A DNA stretch of 64,000 nucleotides from DATAXP01 sp036272935. GTDB taxonomy: Bacteria; Planctomycetota; Planctomycetia; Pirellulales; PNKZ01. The DNA is taken from assembly GCA_036272935.1 (NCBI GenBank), contig DATAXP010000050.1, positions 1 to 64,000 of the forward strand, given 5' to 3'. This document shows, in pieces, positions 34,432-42,999 of the stretch. Each line of letters starts with the position of its first letter. Positions within the stretch are counted from its first letter, which is position 1. Made by a program: the position numbers and the translations under genes. Below the pieces are notes generated by a model. The model saw only the letters and a program-made list of their open reading frames with translations, searched no databases and was not told the DNA's origin.

Positions 34432-36036
34432 ATGAAACTTTTTAATCTCATTACGTTTGCCGCACTGTTGTTCCTGCCCAGCGGTCTCGTCGCCGCCGTC
34501 GACGACGGTTACGAGCCGATCTTCGACGGCAAAACGCTCGCAGGCTGGGACGGCAACCCGGCGTTCTGGCGCGTCGAGGATGGCTGCATTACCGGCGAGA
34601 CCACCGAGGACAACCCCACCAAGGGGAACACGTTCATCATCTGGCGCGGCGGCGAGGTGGCCGATTTCGATCTGAAGATCGAGTTCAACATCCGCAACCA
34701 CAACTCGGGCGTGCAGTACCGCAGCTTCGAGGTGCCCGATCAAAAGTGGGTCGTCGGCGGCTACCAGGCCGATATCGACGCCACCGGCGTCCACATGGGC
34801 TTGCTCTACGGCGAGAAGTTCCGCGGCATGCTTGCCAAGCGCGGCGAGAAGACCGTCGTCGGCACGAACCACAAACCGACCGTGGTCGGCAGCGTCGGCG
34901 ATCCGGCCGAACTGCTCACGCACGTCAAGCTCGACGGTTGGAACGAGTACCACATCACGGCGCGGGGCTTCCAGTTCACCCAGCGCATCAACGGCACGGT
35001 CATGTCGGAAATGACCGACGATGATACCGCACAGCGACGTGCCAACGGCATCGTCGCGTTGCAGCTTCACCAGGGCCCGCCGATGAAGGTGCAGTTCCGC
35101 AACATCCGCCTCAAGCGCGATGCCGTCGAGGGGCAATCGAGCACCGGCGGCGGTGGCGAGGGACCGAAGAAGATTGTCTTCGTCGCCGGCAAGCCCAGCC
35201 ACGGCTACGGCGCGCACGAACACAAGGCTGGCTGCATGCTGCTGGCCAAAGCGCTCAACAACAGTGGGCTACCCGTCGCCGCCGAAGTGTCGTACTACGG
35301 CTGGCCCGAGAATCCCAGCATTCTCGACGACGCGGCGGCGATCGTTTGCTACGCCGACGGCGGCGTGAAGCATCCGTTCAACGATCACCTGACCGAGCTT
35401 GACCGGCTGATGAAGAAGGGGGTCGGCCTCACGCTGCTGCACTATGCCGTCGAGGTGCCGAAAGGTCCTTCAGGCGATGCCTTCTTGGATTGGATCGGCG
35501 GATATTTCGAGCCCGATTGGTCGGTCAATCCGCACTGGACAGCCGAATACAGTTCATTTCCCAGCCACCCGATTGCGCGCGGCGTGAAGCCATTCGCGAT
35601 CAACGACGAGTGGTACTACCACATGCGTTTCCGCGCGGGACTGGAAGGAGTGGCGCCGATCCTGACCACGCTGCCGCCGCCGGAGACGCTCTCACGTCCC
35701 GACGGTCCCCATAGCGGCAACCCCGCGGTGCGCGCCGCGATTGCCGCCGGCGAGCCGCAGCACATGGCCTGGGCGTGCCAGCGCAGCGACGGTGGCCGCG
35801 GCTTCGGCTTCACCGGCGGACACTTTCACTGGAATTGGGGCCACGACGATTTCCGCCGCCTGGTGCTCAACGCGATCGTCTGGACCGCGGGCGTTGATGT
35901 TCCTTCAAGCGGCATGCCGTCGAAGACACCAACCGCGGGCGATCTGATGGCCAACCAAGACGAGCCGACACCGCCGGGCTTCAAGCCCGAGGCGATCCAG
36001 TCGATGGTCGAGCACTGGAACAAGCCGGGCGAGTGA
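34432..36036 (+). CDS. Exported DUF1080 (3-keto-disaccharide hydrolase-like) plus ThuA-like protein
   Basis: 534 residues from ATG 34432; earlier in-frame codons only shadow the cytochrome gene. Signal peptide at 1-22. Residues about 25-230 are a DUF1080 concanavalin-like domain (FDGKTLAGWDG, WRVEDGCITGE, NIRNHNSGVQYRS, WNEYHITARG, PMKVQFRNIRLK). Residues about 245-485 are ThuA-like trehalose-utilisation fold (KIVFVAGKPSHGYGAHEHKAGCMLLAKAL, HPIARGV, FGFTGGHFHWNWG). Such fusions are common in planctomycetes and likely act on sugars or oligosaccharides outside the cytoplasm. Substrate not inferable. A TAGCCGCG palindrome follows the stop. Confidence 0.9.
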   Translation: MKLFNLITFAALLFLPSGLVAAVDDGYEPIFDGKTLAGWDGNPAFWRVEDGCITGETTEDNPTKGNTFIIWRGGEVADFDLKIEFNIRNHNSGVQYRSFEVPDQKWVVGGYQADIDATGVHMGLLYGEKFRGMLAKRGEKTVVGTNHKPTVVGSVGDPAELLTHVKLDGWNEYHITARGFQFTQRINGTVMSEMTDDDTAQRRANGIVALQLHQGPPMKVQFRNIRLKRDAVEGQSSTGGGGEGPKKIVFVAGKPSHGYGAHEHKAGCMLLAKALNNSGLPVAAEVSYYGWPENPSILDDAAAIVCYADGGVKHPFNDHLTELDRLMKKGVGLTLLHYAVEVPKGPSGDAFLDWIGGYFEPDWSVNPHWTAEYSSFPSHPIARGVKPFAINDEWYYHMRFRAGLEGVAPILTTLPPPETLSRPDGPHSGNPAVRAAIAAGEPQHMAWACQRSDGGRGFGFTGGHFHWNWGHDDFRRLVLNAIVWTAGVDVPSSGMPSKTPTAGDLMANQDEPTPPGFKPEAIQSMVEHWNKPGE

Positions 36037-36045
36037 CGCCTCGAC

Positions 36046-36095
36046 TAGCCGCGTTCCCCGAGGGCGGACGACGCGCGGGGCAAGCCCCGCGGCTA
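36046..36095. repeat. TAGCCGCG palindrome at convergent junction, copy 1
   Basis: Outer arms TAGCCGCG (36046-36053) and CGCGGCTA (36088-36095); inner hairpin CGCGGGGCAAGCCCCGCG (36074-36091). It lies between the DUF1080 gene (+) and the XRE gene (-). May act as a bidirectional terminator or be a mobile palindrome. Confidence 0.8.
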
Positions 36096-36097
36096 AT

Positions 36098-36694
36098 CTA
36101 CGTGGTCCAGCGCAGCTCGTAAATCTCGCCGGGTATCGGCGACGCGATGCGCCAAAACACCAGCCGGCCTGGCAATAGCTCAATCGGCTGCGACGATCTG
36201 CGCGACGACACGCCTTCGAACAATTTGAACGCGCGCTCAGCGGTGAAGTGCGCCAGCAGCGTAAGGCAGTCGGTGGGCTGCTCGACGCCGGTGCGGAAGC
36301 ATTGCGGCCCTGTTCCATCGGGCGCGGCGATGTTTTCCGTGCATCGACGTACCGACAATGGCTGATCGCGATAGGCGATCGTTTCCGTCAACGTCGCCGA
36401 CGATGCTTGCAGCTCAAGCCACTGTACGTGCTCGCCGACGAAATCGCGAGTTACAGCAAGCTGCGGGCTGAGTAGATCAGCCAACTGCACTTCACGGCCA
36501 AGCGTATCGCTCAGCACCGTGGCCACGGCAGCGAGCGTTGGCGACGTGGTCGGTTGGCTGCTCTCGATTTTGCCGATCGTCCGCAGGCCGTAGCCGGCCC
36601 GCATTGCAAGTTCGTCCTGGGTCAAGCCCGCCTCGCCCCGTAGCACGGCCACCACGTGGCCGGCGGGGAACACGTGTCCGCGCGGCATCCGCAA
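36098..36694 (-). CDS. XRE-family transcriptional regulator
   Basis: 198 residues. Residues about 12-62 form a Cro/CI-type helix-turn-helix: VVAVLRGEAGLTQDELAMRAGYGLRTIGKIESSQ, with TLAAVATVLSDTLG after it. The C-terminal 130 residues are a putative sensing domain not recognised; it includes several cysteines and a Trp-ended C-terminus (YELRWTT). A second ATG two codons in is also possible. It is divergent from the GH18 gene with about 177 bp between starts, so it could regulate that gene, which is inference from position alone. Confidence 0.85.
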   Translation of the reverse strand: MRMPRGHVFPAGHVVAVLRGEAGLTQDELAMRAGYGLRTIGKIESSQPTTSPTLAAVATVLSDTLGREVQLADLLSPQLAVTRDFVGEHVQWLELQASSATLTETIAYRDQPLSVRRCTENIAAPDGTGPQCFRTGVEQPTDCLTLLAHFTAERAFKLFEGVSSRRSSQPIELLPGRLVFWRIASPIPGEIYELRWTT

Positions 36695-36871
36695 CTCCTG
36701 GGTGTCGAATCATGGTGCAACATCAATGCGAAATCATCGTGATACGGTTCGGTACGCTGCGCGTTCGCGGCCGGTTCGCTGCCGAGCGGCGGGAAAAAAA
36801 TATATCAGAGTTGAGTGGGTCGCCTGAGTACGCACGTATCGTCCTTTACTGTTGTTCCAAGAGGTTCGATG

Positions 36872-39037
36872 ATGACGCTTGCATCGCTTGTTCGTGATCT
36901 GTTGCACCGCACCGAAACCCGTCGCTCGCGGCCGACGAAGCGACGTTCGGCTTACCGCACGCTTGCCGGAGGATTTGAGTCGCTGGAGCCGCGCAGCCTG
37001 CTCACTGGAACGGTGACCACCGCGCTCTCGGTCACCAACGATTGGGGCAGCGGCTTTCAGGCGCAGCTACAGATCAACAACCAGCAAGCCAGCGCCGTGA
37101 ACGGTTGGCAGATCGCGTTCGACTACGCGCCGAGCATCACGAGCATTTGGGATGCGCAGATCGTCAGCCACGTCGGGACCCATTACGTGATCAAAGGCGC
37201 TTCGTACGACAGCAACCTCGGCGCCAACAGCTCCGTGACGTTTGGCTTCGTCGCCGCCGGCGGCAGTTCCAGCCAGCCGGCCACCTACGCGCTCAACGGC
37301 GTCGCACTCGGCGGCGCAGGCGCCAGTCTGCCGAGCCTCACGGTCGCCAACGTGTCGATGTCCGAGGGGAACAGCGGGCAGACGAACATGGTGTTCACCG
37401 TGAACCTATCGACCGCGTCGACCAACACGGTCAGCGTGCAATACGCCACTTCCAATGGCACGGCGACCGCCGGCAGCGATTATCTTGCCACCGGCGGCAC
37501 GCTCACGTTCGCGCCGGGGCAAACGAGCAAAACCATCTCGGTGCCGATCCTGGGCGACACGACGATCGAGCCCGACGAAACCTTCTCGCTTACGCTCAGC
37601 AATCCGGTGGGCGCGACGCTCGGCCAGGCATCGGCCACCGGGACCATCCTCAACGACGACACGCAAGCCACCACGGGCAATTACACGTTCCAAGTAACGA
37701 GCGACTGGGGAAGCGGCTTCACCGGCCAGATCACGGTCAATAACACCTCCGCCGCGGCGATCAACAACTGGCAGCTCTCGTTCGACTTCGCCGGGCAGTT
37801 GACGAGCATCTGGGACGCCACGATCGAGAGCCACACGGGGACAACGTACGTCGTGCAGAACGCCGGCTGGAACAGCAGCATTGCCGCAGGGGGCAGCGTC
37901 ACATTCGGCTTCAACGGCAGCCCTGGGAATGTCTCGGTGACACCGGCCGATTACGTTCTCGGCGGCACGACAAGCACGGGCACGACCGGCACGGGCACGA
38001 CAAGCGGCGGCACGACAAGCGGCGGCACGACAAGCGGCGGTTCAACGACCGGCTCGACCGGCGGTGTCGTTGGCACGCCGGCCACCGCAGCCACGGCGGT
38101 AATGCCCGCACAATTCTTTGCACCCTACGTTGACGTCACCTTGTGGCCGACCTACAACCTCACCACGGCTATGCAGAGCGGTGGGGTGAAGGACTTTACG
38201 CTGGCCTTCATCACCGCCGACTCGAACGATCAGCCCGCCTGGGGCGGCTACACCGAGTACGAAGTCAACGGCGGCAGCTTCGACATGGCCCTGCGGCAGC
38301 AGGTGACGCAGGTCCGCGCGGCCGGCGGCGATGTGATTGCCTCGTTCGGTGGTGCCGCTGGGCAAGAACTGGCCCAGCTGATCACGAGCGTGCCGCAGTT
38401 GACTGCCGCGTATCAGACGGTCGTCTCGTCGTACAATCTCACGACGCTCGATTTCGACATCGAGGGAGCTGCCGAGGCCGATCACGCGTCGATCGATCGG
38501 CGCTCGCAGGCGCTGGCGTCGCTGCAACAGACCGCCGCGGCGCAGGGGCAGACGCTGAACATCTGGTTCACACTGCCGGTGCTGCCGACCGGGCTGACGA
38601 GCGACGGCTTGTATGTGCTCGAATCGGCCGAGAAGTACGGTGTCAAGATCGCCGGTGTGAACATCATGACGATGGACTACGGTAACTCGGCAGCTCCAAA
38701 TCCGGCAGGCCAAATGGGAACTTATGCGATCGACGCTGCCAACAGCCTGCACGGGCAGTTGCAAGGCCTGTACGGCACCTCGCTCAGCTCGGCGCAACTG
38801 TGGAACATGATCGGCATCACGCCGATGATCGGCATGAACGATGTGACAAGCGAGGTGTTCGACGAAGCGGCCGCGCAGCAGCTCGTCACGTTTGCCCAGC
38901 AACAGGGGATCGGGCGGCTGTCGATGTGGTCGCTGAACCGCGACACGTCCGGGGCGGCGCAGAGCTACGTCGCCAGCACCACGAGCAGCATCACGCAGCA
39001 GGCGTGGGACTTCTCGCACATCTTCGAGCTGATTTAA
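36872..39037 (+). CDS. Secreted GH18-type glycosidase with two CBM2 domains and a Calx-beta domain
   Basis: 721 residues from ATG 36872, with AAGAGG 7 bp upstream (ATG 36869 is equally readable). A basic N-terminus leads to the LEPR-XLL motif LEPRSLL at 38-44, typical of planctomycete secreted proteins. Two family 2 carbohydrate-binding modules (about 48-150 and 290-385, each with NDWGSGF / SDWGSGF and SITSIWDA / LTSIWDA) flank a Calx-beta repeat (about 155-285, with GSDYLATGGTLTFAPGQTSK). A Gly/Thr/Ser linker (about 388-425) leads to the GH18 barrel, whose catalytic DxDxE is D527-F-D529-I-E531. Probably a chitinase or related enzyme. Confidence 0.93.
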   Translation: MTLASLVRDLLHRTETRRSRPTKRRSAYRTLAGGFESLEPRSLLTGTVTTALSVTNDWGSGFQAQLQINNQQASAVNGWQIAFDYAPSITSIWDAQIVSHVGTHYVIKGASYDSNLGANSSVTFGFVAAGGSSSQPATYALNGVALGGAGASLPSLTVANVSMSEGNSGQTNMVFTVNLSTASTNTVSVQYATSNGTATAGSDYLATGGTLTFAPGQTSKTISVPILGDTTIEPDETFSLTLSNPVGATLGQASATGTILNDDTQATTGNYTFQVTSDWGSGFTGQITVNNTSAAAINNWQLSFDFAGQLTSIWDATIESHTGTTYVVQNAGWNSSIAAGGSVTFGFNGSPGNVSVTPADYVLGGTTSTGTTGTGTTSGGTTSGGTTSGGSTTGSTGGVVGTPATAATAVMPAQFFAPYVDVTLWPTYNLTTAMQSGGVKDFTLAFITADSNDQPAWGGYTEYEVNGGSFDMALRQQVTQVRAAGGDVIASFGGAAGQELAQLITSVPQLTAAYQTVVSSYNLTTLDFDIEGAAEADHASIDRRSQALASLQQTAAAQGQTLNIWFTLPVLPTGLTSDGLYVLESAEKYGVKIAGVNIMTMDYGNSAAPNPAGQMGTYAIDAANSLHGQLQGLYGTSLSSAQLWNMIGITPMIGMNDVTSEVFDEAAAQQLVTFAQQQGIGRLSMWSLNRDTSGAAQSYVASTTSSITQQAWDFSHIFELI
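37966..38064. repeat. Gly/Thr/Ser-rich linker repeat within GH18 gene
   Basis: Direct repeats based on GGCACGACAAGCGGC (encoding GTTSGG) form a flexible linker between the second CBM2 and the catalytic domain. Such repeats vary in number by slippage. Confidence 0.85.
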
Positions 39038-39038
39038 G

Positions 39039-39100
39039 TTTAGCCGGCGACCTTGGTCGCCGCGCTTAGGAAACGCGGCGGGCAAGCCCGCCGGCTAAAC
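39039..39100. repeat. TAGCCGGC palindrome at convergent junction, copy 2
   Basis: Outer arms GTTTAGCCGGC (39039-39049) and GCCGGCTAAAC (39090-39100) are perfect complements; two inner hairpins (GCGACC-TT-GGTCGC and GGCGGGC-AA-GCCCGCC). It lies between the GH18 gene (+) and the methyltransferase (-), and provides the TAG stop of the latter. Confidence 0.88.
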
Positions 39101-39985
39101 GGCCGGATCGGAAGGCTCGACGATCCGCAGCCAGAAACTCGTCGGAAACGCGCCGCCTTGGGCACTGGGAATGACGGCCTCGATCGCCGGGCGGTGCGTC
39201 TGCCACATGTACCAGGCGGGCCAGACGACCTCAATCGCGTGGTTCCCGTACAGCAGCGCATGAACCAGGTATTGCTCGTTCCAACCCCAGCGGTGCTCGA
39301 TCACCCACGCGCGCGGATATTCGAACGGCAGAAAGATATCGTGTACGTGCACCCACACGCCGGCAGGCAATCGGGGCAGCACTTCCAGAAACAAGAACGG
39401 CACGTCGCCCGCTGTAGCCACGATGTGGCTTGAGTCGATGAACAGGATGTCGCCCGACGCGAGCGAACCGCTGATGCGCTCGGGCGGCAGCTCTTCGGCC
39501 CGGCAGGCGAGATGCTCGTCGGCGAACGACTGCACGTCGACTCTCGGCGAGGGATCGATGCAGGTGAGCCGTGTCGCCAGCGCACCGTCCGTGATCGCCC
39601 GGCGCGCCAACCGGCTCGAAAAACCGCTGCCGACTTCGATGATCTGCCGCGGCCGGGAGTGCCGCAAGATCGAGTAGTACACCTCGGCATCGACCGACGC
39701 GAACCAGTCGTTCCGCACGTAGTAGCCGGCCTGGTTGGGGTCGCCGTGTGCGGGCAATACGTTGTACGCTGCGGCATGCGGTCGGCACAGCTCGTCGAGC
39801 AGCCGCAGGTACGCGGCATCGTCGAACTTCAAGCCTTGGCCGTAGCGCGGCTGCGACCAATGGCCACGATGCTCGGCCGCTGCAAGCCGCGTTTGCTCGA
39901 TCGTTTCGAGGCGCGTCGAGCTGATCGACATGCCCAACGGGTTCAAGACCCGATTGAGCGCGAGGCGGATGCGACTGGTGAGCAT
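39095..39985 (-). CDS. Class I SAM-dependent methyltransferase (Methyltransf_24-like)
   Basis: 296 residues. Motif I QIIEVGSGFSSRLARRA near residues 115-130, an acidic strand end CIDPSPR near 143-149, FIDSSHI near 180-186, and HVHDIFLPFEYP near 210-221. This layout matches class I methyltransferases of glycan and macrolide synthesis loci. N-terminal 95 residues are a helical extension with a basic start. The acceptor is unknown. Its terminal codons and TAG stop lie inside the palindrome at 39039-39100. Confidence 0.88.
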   Translation of the reverse strand: MLTSRIRLALNRVLNPLGMSISSTRLETIEQTRLAAAEHRGHWSQPRYGQGLKFDDAAYLRLLDELCRPHAAAYNVLPAHGDPNQAGYYVRNDWFASVDAEVYYSILRHSRPRQIIEVGSGFSSRLARRAITDGALATRLTCIDPSPRVDVQSFADEHLACRAEELPPERISGSLASGDILFIDSSHIVATAGDVPFLFLEVLPRLPAGVWVHVHDIFLPFEYPRAWVIEHRWGWNEQYLVHALLYGNHAIEVVWPAWYMWQTHRPAIEAVIPSAQGGAFPTSFWLRIVEPSDPAV

Positions 39986-39992
39986 GGGGTAA

Positions 39993-40070
39993 AGGCTACA
40001 GGCGACTTCAGACTACGGGCTACAGGGAATCAGCTTCAATCTGTAGCCCGTAGCCCGCAGCCCGTAGCCG
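39993..40070. repeat. Heptamer hairpin array (GGGCTAC family), copy 2
   Basis: Left arm 39993-40025, right arm 40041-40070 (CTGTAGC CCGTAGC CCGCAGC CCGTAGC, strict 7-bp period). Same family as the array at 29662-29733, between two minus-strand genes. Confidence 0.9.
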
Positions 40071-40083
40071 GACCGACCGCCGT

Positions 40084-40827
40084 TCAGGCGAGCGCGCCCC
40101 ATTCGTCGCCGCTGCCGTGTTCCATGCCGTTACCGGCGGCCGCGTAGTCGTCGATGCCCAGGCGCGACTTCAGCTCCTGGAAGCGATCGTAAAAGTGATC
40201 GCTCGACGAGTGAACGTGCTCGGCCTCGGTGATGAACTTCATCTGATCATGGCAGGGCACATTGTGCCGCCGCATGATCTCTTCAAACGGCTTCAGATTC
40301 TGGCCGTACACGATCAGCAGCTTGTGCTCATCGAGCTGCACTTCCAGCGGGATGCCGGCGTTGAGCACGGCGATGCCGGTGCAGCCGTCGTCCAGCAGCA
40401 GGTCTTCGTAATCGCAGAGGATGCTCTTGAGCACCGGCATGTCGATGTGCTCGCGGTACAGGTCGGTGTGGCCGCGAGTATCGCGGTGATGGCTCGTCTC
40501 GAGCACCACGTCGACTTCATGCCCCAACGGGTCGAGCAAATCGAGAAACAGGTCGAACAGGTGTGGGCTGCTGGCCGCCCCCATCAGCACCGGCACCGTG
40601 GCGCGGGTTTGCTCGTCGCGATACACGTCGTGCCGGAAGCCCTGACGCGGCAGCACTTGCAGATCGTACGAAGGCCGAACGGCGTCGGTGAGCACGAACT
40701 CGCCGTAGCGCACGATGCTCAGGTGCGTTTCGAGTTCCTCTTCCGTGAGCCGTTCGAAACTGCTGGCGCCGGCGACAGGCTTGCCGTCGCGAAAGACGTT
40801 CCGAAAGAATCGCTTCAAGAAGCCCAT
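40084..40827 (-). CDS. Hypothetical protein
   Basis: 247 residues from ATG 40827 (MGFLKRFFRNVF), not recognised. The amphipathic, basic first ten residues could bind membrane, but there is no transmembrane segment. The body is an alpha/beta domain with acidic and histidine-rich stretches (ETSHHRDTRGHTDLYREH, EHVHSSSDHFYDRFQEL). Codon use and composition resemble the neighbours. It follows the heptamer array and precedes a 628-bp gene-free region. No catalytic motif can be assigned. Confidence 0.75.
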   Translation of the reverse strand: MGFLKRFFRNVFRDGKPVAGASSFERLTEEELETHLSIVRYGEFVLTDAVRPSYDLQVLPRQGFRHDVYRDEQTRATVPVLMGAASSPHLFDLFLDLLDPLGHEVDVVLETSHHRDTRGHTDLYREHIDMPVLKSILCDYEDLLLDDGCTGIAVLNAGIPLEVQLDEHKLLIVYGQNLKPFEEIMRRHNVPCHDQMKFITEAEHVHSSSDHFYDRFQELKSRLGIDDYAAAGNGMEHGSGDEWGALA

Positions 40828-41455
40828 GGCGAAAACACCCGCTCGCAAGTCCGCACTTCAGCCGTCGGCCCGGCGCCCACGACCCCCTGGTACGCAACGA
40901 TAGGTCACACCGACGCGATGTCGCGAAATCGTCTTGGCGACGCCTCGCGACCCGCTCATGAGCCACCGGTCCTGGCCGGCACGCTCGTCACGACCGTCAT
41001 GGCCATCGGAATCGATCGTTCCTTCGATGGCCGACCCGCCTGACACGACGCGCCGCAGCCACCGAAACCACCCGGCGCCATCGCTCAAGGCCGCGTGCCG
41101 TCCGACCGACAACCCAACTCTACCACTCACATTTTTCTGACCGTGGCAGCGATCGAAAAAATCGCGATCGTTTGCCGGCCGTCGCGCGAAGCTCTGCCGA
41201 ACACGCAGATCGTTGCGCCCGAGGATCGTGCGCCGTCGGCATCTCCGGCCGAGCCGCAGTAAGGCAGCCGATCGAAGTGCCCCCCGCGACCTCATCGAGC
41301 CCGTTGGCTCGGCGACCCATGTCGCTGCCTGTCGTTACGCGGCGATCGACCGATTCGTTCGCCCTGCGGTCCACATGGCCTCGGCGATAGCGGTGCCGTG
41401 GCGGTTGCTTGCGGCCGCTATCATTCGTGCCGCGACAGGTGCTACACTCGCCACG
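40828..41455. other. Gene-free 628-bp divergent interval
   Basis: Separates two divergent genes. Every frame found here is short and lacks family features. The right end has GCTACACTCG about 15 bp before the transglutaminase gene's ATG (41456), a possible TACACT -10 box, but no matching -35 is convincing. Nothing else was recognised. Confidence 0.5.
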
Positions 41456-42976
41456 ATGTGGTCGCGATGCGCACAAGTTGTTCTGCCGTGGTTGTTCGTG
41501 ACGGTGATTGTCGGCTGCGGCGAGACGGCGCCGCGTGCGCGCCGCGAGGCATGGGATATCTATTTCATGCAAGGCACCAAGATCGGTTACGGCCACGTCG
41601 CGCAGACGCCCGACAATCGCAATGGTCTGCCGGCCACCAAGACGGTCGCCGAGACGAGCCTGGCGATGCAACGGTTCGGCCAACAAACAGCAATGCGCAT
41701 CGACTGCACCAGTTGGGAGTCGCTCGACGGTCGATTGTTGGAATTCGAGTGTACGACCCGGTTGGGGCCGTCGCCGCAGACGACGCGCGGCGGCGTCGTG
41801 GGAGACACGCTGCGCATCGAGACGCAACCGGCCGCGGGTCAGCCGGCCCGCCCGCCTACGGTGCTGCCGATTACCAAGCCGTTGGGCGGGTTCAACGCGA
41901 TCGACGACTCGCTGGCTCGGCAGCCCATGCAACCCGGCCAGCGGCGCACGATCGAATCGATCTGGCCAGTGATCAATCGTCCGGCAACCACCGTGCTTGT
42001 GGCGCGCGATGTCGAAACGACCGATCTATTGCGCGGGACTGCCAAGCTGCTGCGGATCGAAGCGTCGACCCAGCTGCCAGGTTCGCCGCCGATCGATTCG
42101 GTGCTGTGGGCCGATGAGCGCGGCGAAGTGCTGAAAAACCGCATCGAGTCGCTCGATCAAACGGCCTATCGCACCAGCCGCGAAGTGGCGATAGGCCACG
42201 ACGTCAACCGTGCCGCCGGCGGGGCAGCGGGGTTCGATCTCGGCTGGTCGTCGCTCGTCAAGGTGTCGCCACCGATTCCCGATGCCCACGCCACTCGTCG
42301 AGTGCGCTACGCCGTCGAACTCGCCGGAGGCAACCCTACCGAGGCATTCGTCTCGGACGCGGGGCAGCATGTCGAGCGCAGCGGTCCGCACTCGGCTGAG
42401 ATCACGGTCGTGGCGGTCCGTCCCGACACGCCGATCGATGCCATGGCCGTTGCCGCCGATCCGCCGATCGCTGCCGACCGGCAGCCCAGTGCCTTGGTGC
42501 AGAGCGACGACCCGCGTGTTGTGGCGATGGCCAAGGAGGCTGCCGGCGACGAGAAAGACCCGTGGGCGTTGGCTCAGCGGCTCGAAGCGTTCGTGCACGG
42601 CAAGATTCGCGCGAAGAATTTTTCGCAAGCCTTCGCCAGTGCCGCGGAAGTGGCGGCAACGCTCGAAGGAGATTGCAGCGAGCACGCCGTGCTGCTCGCG
42701 GCCCTGGCCAGGGCGCGTGGCCTACCGGCGCGCGTCGCTTTGGGCCTGGTGTATGTCGAGGCCGAATCGGCCTTCGGCTTTCACATGTGGACGGAGACGT
42801 ACGTCGTCGACCGCTGGATTGCGATGGATGCGACGCTGGGGCGCGGCGGTATCGGCGCGGCGCATCTGAAATTGGGGACAACCCGGCTGGCCGATGGCGA
42901 TGCGCTGGCCAGCTTCTTGCGCGTGGCGCAAGTGCTTGGGCGGCTGAAGATCCGGGTGCTCGACGTCGAGCGCTGA
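41456..42976 (+). CDS. Transglutaminase-like lipoprotein
   Basis: 506 residues from ATG 41456. Lipoprotein signal with lipobox FVTVIVGC (Cys about residue 21), so it should be anchored to a membrane facing the periplasm. The C-terminal third has the papain-like transglutaminase triad: Cys in EGDCSEHAVLLAALARA, His in FGFHMWTETYV, Asp in WIAMDATLGRG. The N-terminal 330 residues are beta-rich and unrecognised. Bacterial members are usually proteases or amide-cleaving enzymes rather than crosslinkers. It ends 23 bp before the convergent parvulin gene. Confidence 0.9.
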   Translation: MWSRCAQVVLPWLFVTVIVGCGETAPRARREAWDIYFMQGTKIGYGHVAQTPDNRNGLPATKTVAETSLAMQRFGQQTAMRIDCTSWESLDGRLLEFECTTRLGPSPQTTRGGVVGDTLRIETQPAAGQPARPPTVLPITKPLGGFNAIDDSLARQPMQPGQRRTIESIWPVINRPATTVLVARDVETTDLLRGTAKLLRIEASTQLPGSPPIDSVLWADERGEVLKNRIESLDQTAYRTSREVAIGHDVNRAAGGAAGFDLGWSSLVKVSPPIPDAHATRRVRYAVELAGGNPTEAFVSDAGQHVERSGPHSAEITVVAVRPDTPIDAMAVAADPPIAADRQPSALVQSDDPRVVAMAKEAAGDEKDPWALAQRLEAFVHGKIRAKNFSQAFASAAEVAATLEGDCSEHAVLLAALARARGLPARVALGLVYVEAESAFGFHMWTETYVVDRWIAMDATLGRGGIGAAHLKLGTTRLADGDALASFLRVAQVLGRLKIRVLDVER

Positions 42977-42999
42977 TGACGCCTCGACCCGGCACCGCG

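Noticed and set aside
41213..41455. Extended N-terminus of the transglutaminase lipoprotein
   Set aside because: 81 Arg-rich codons would precede the lipoprotein signal and block export; ATG 41456 begins directly at the signal.
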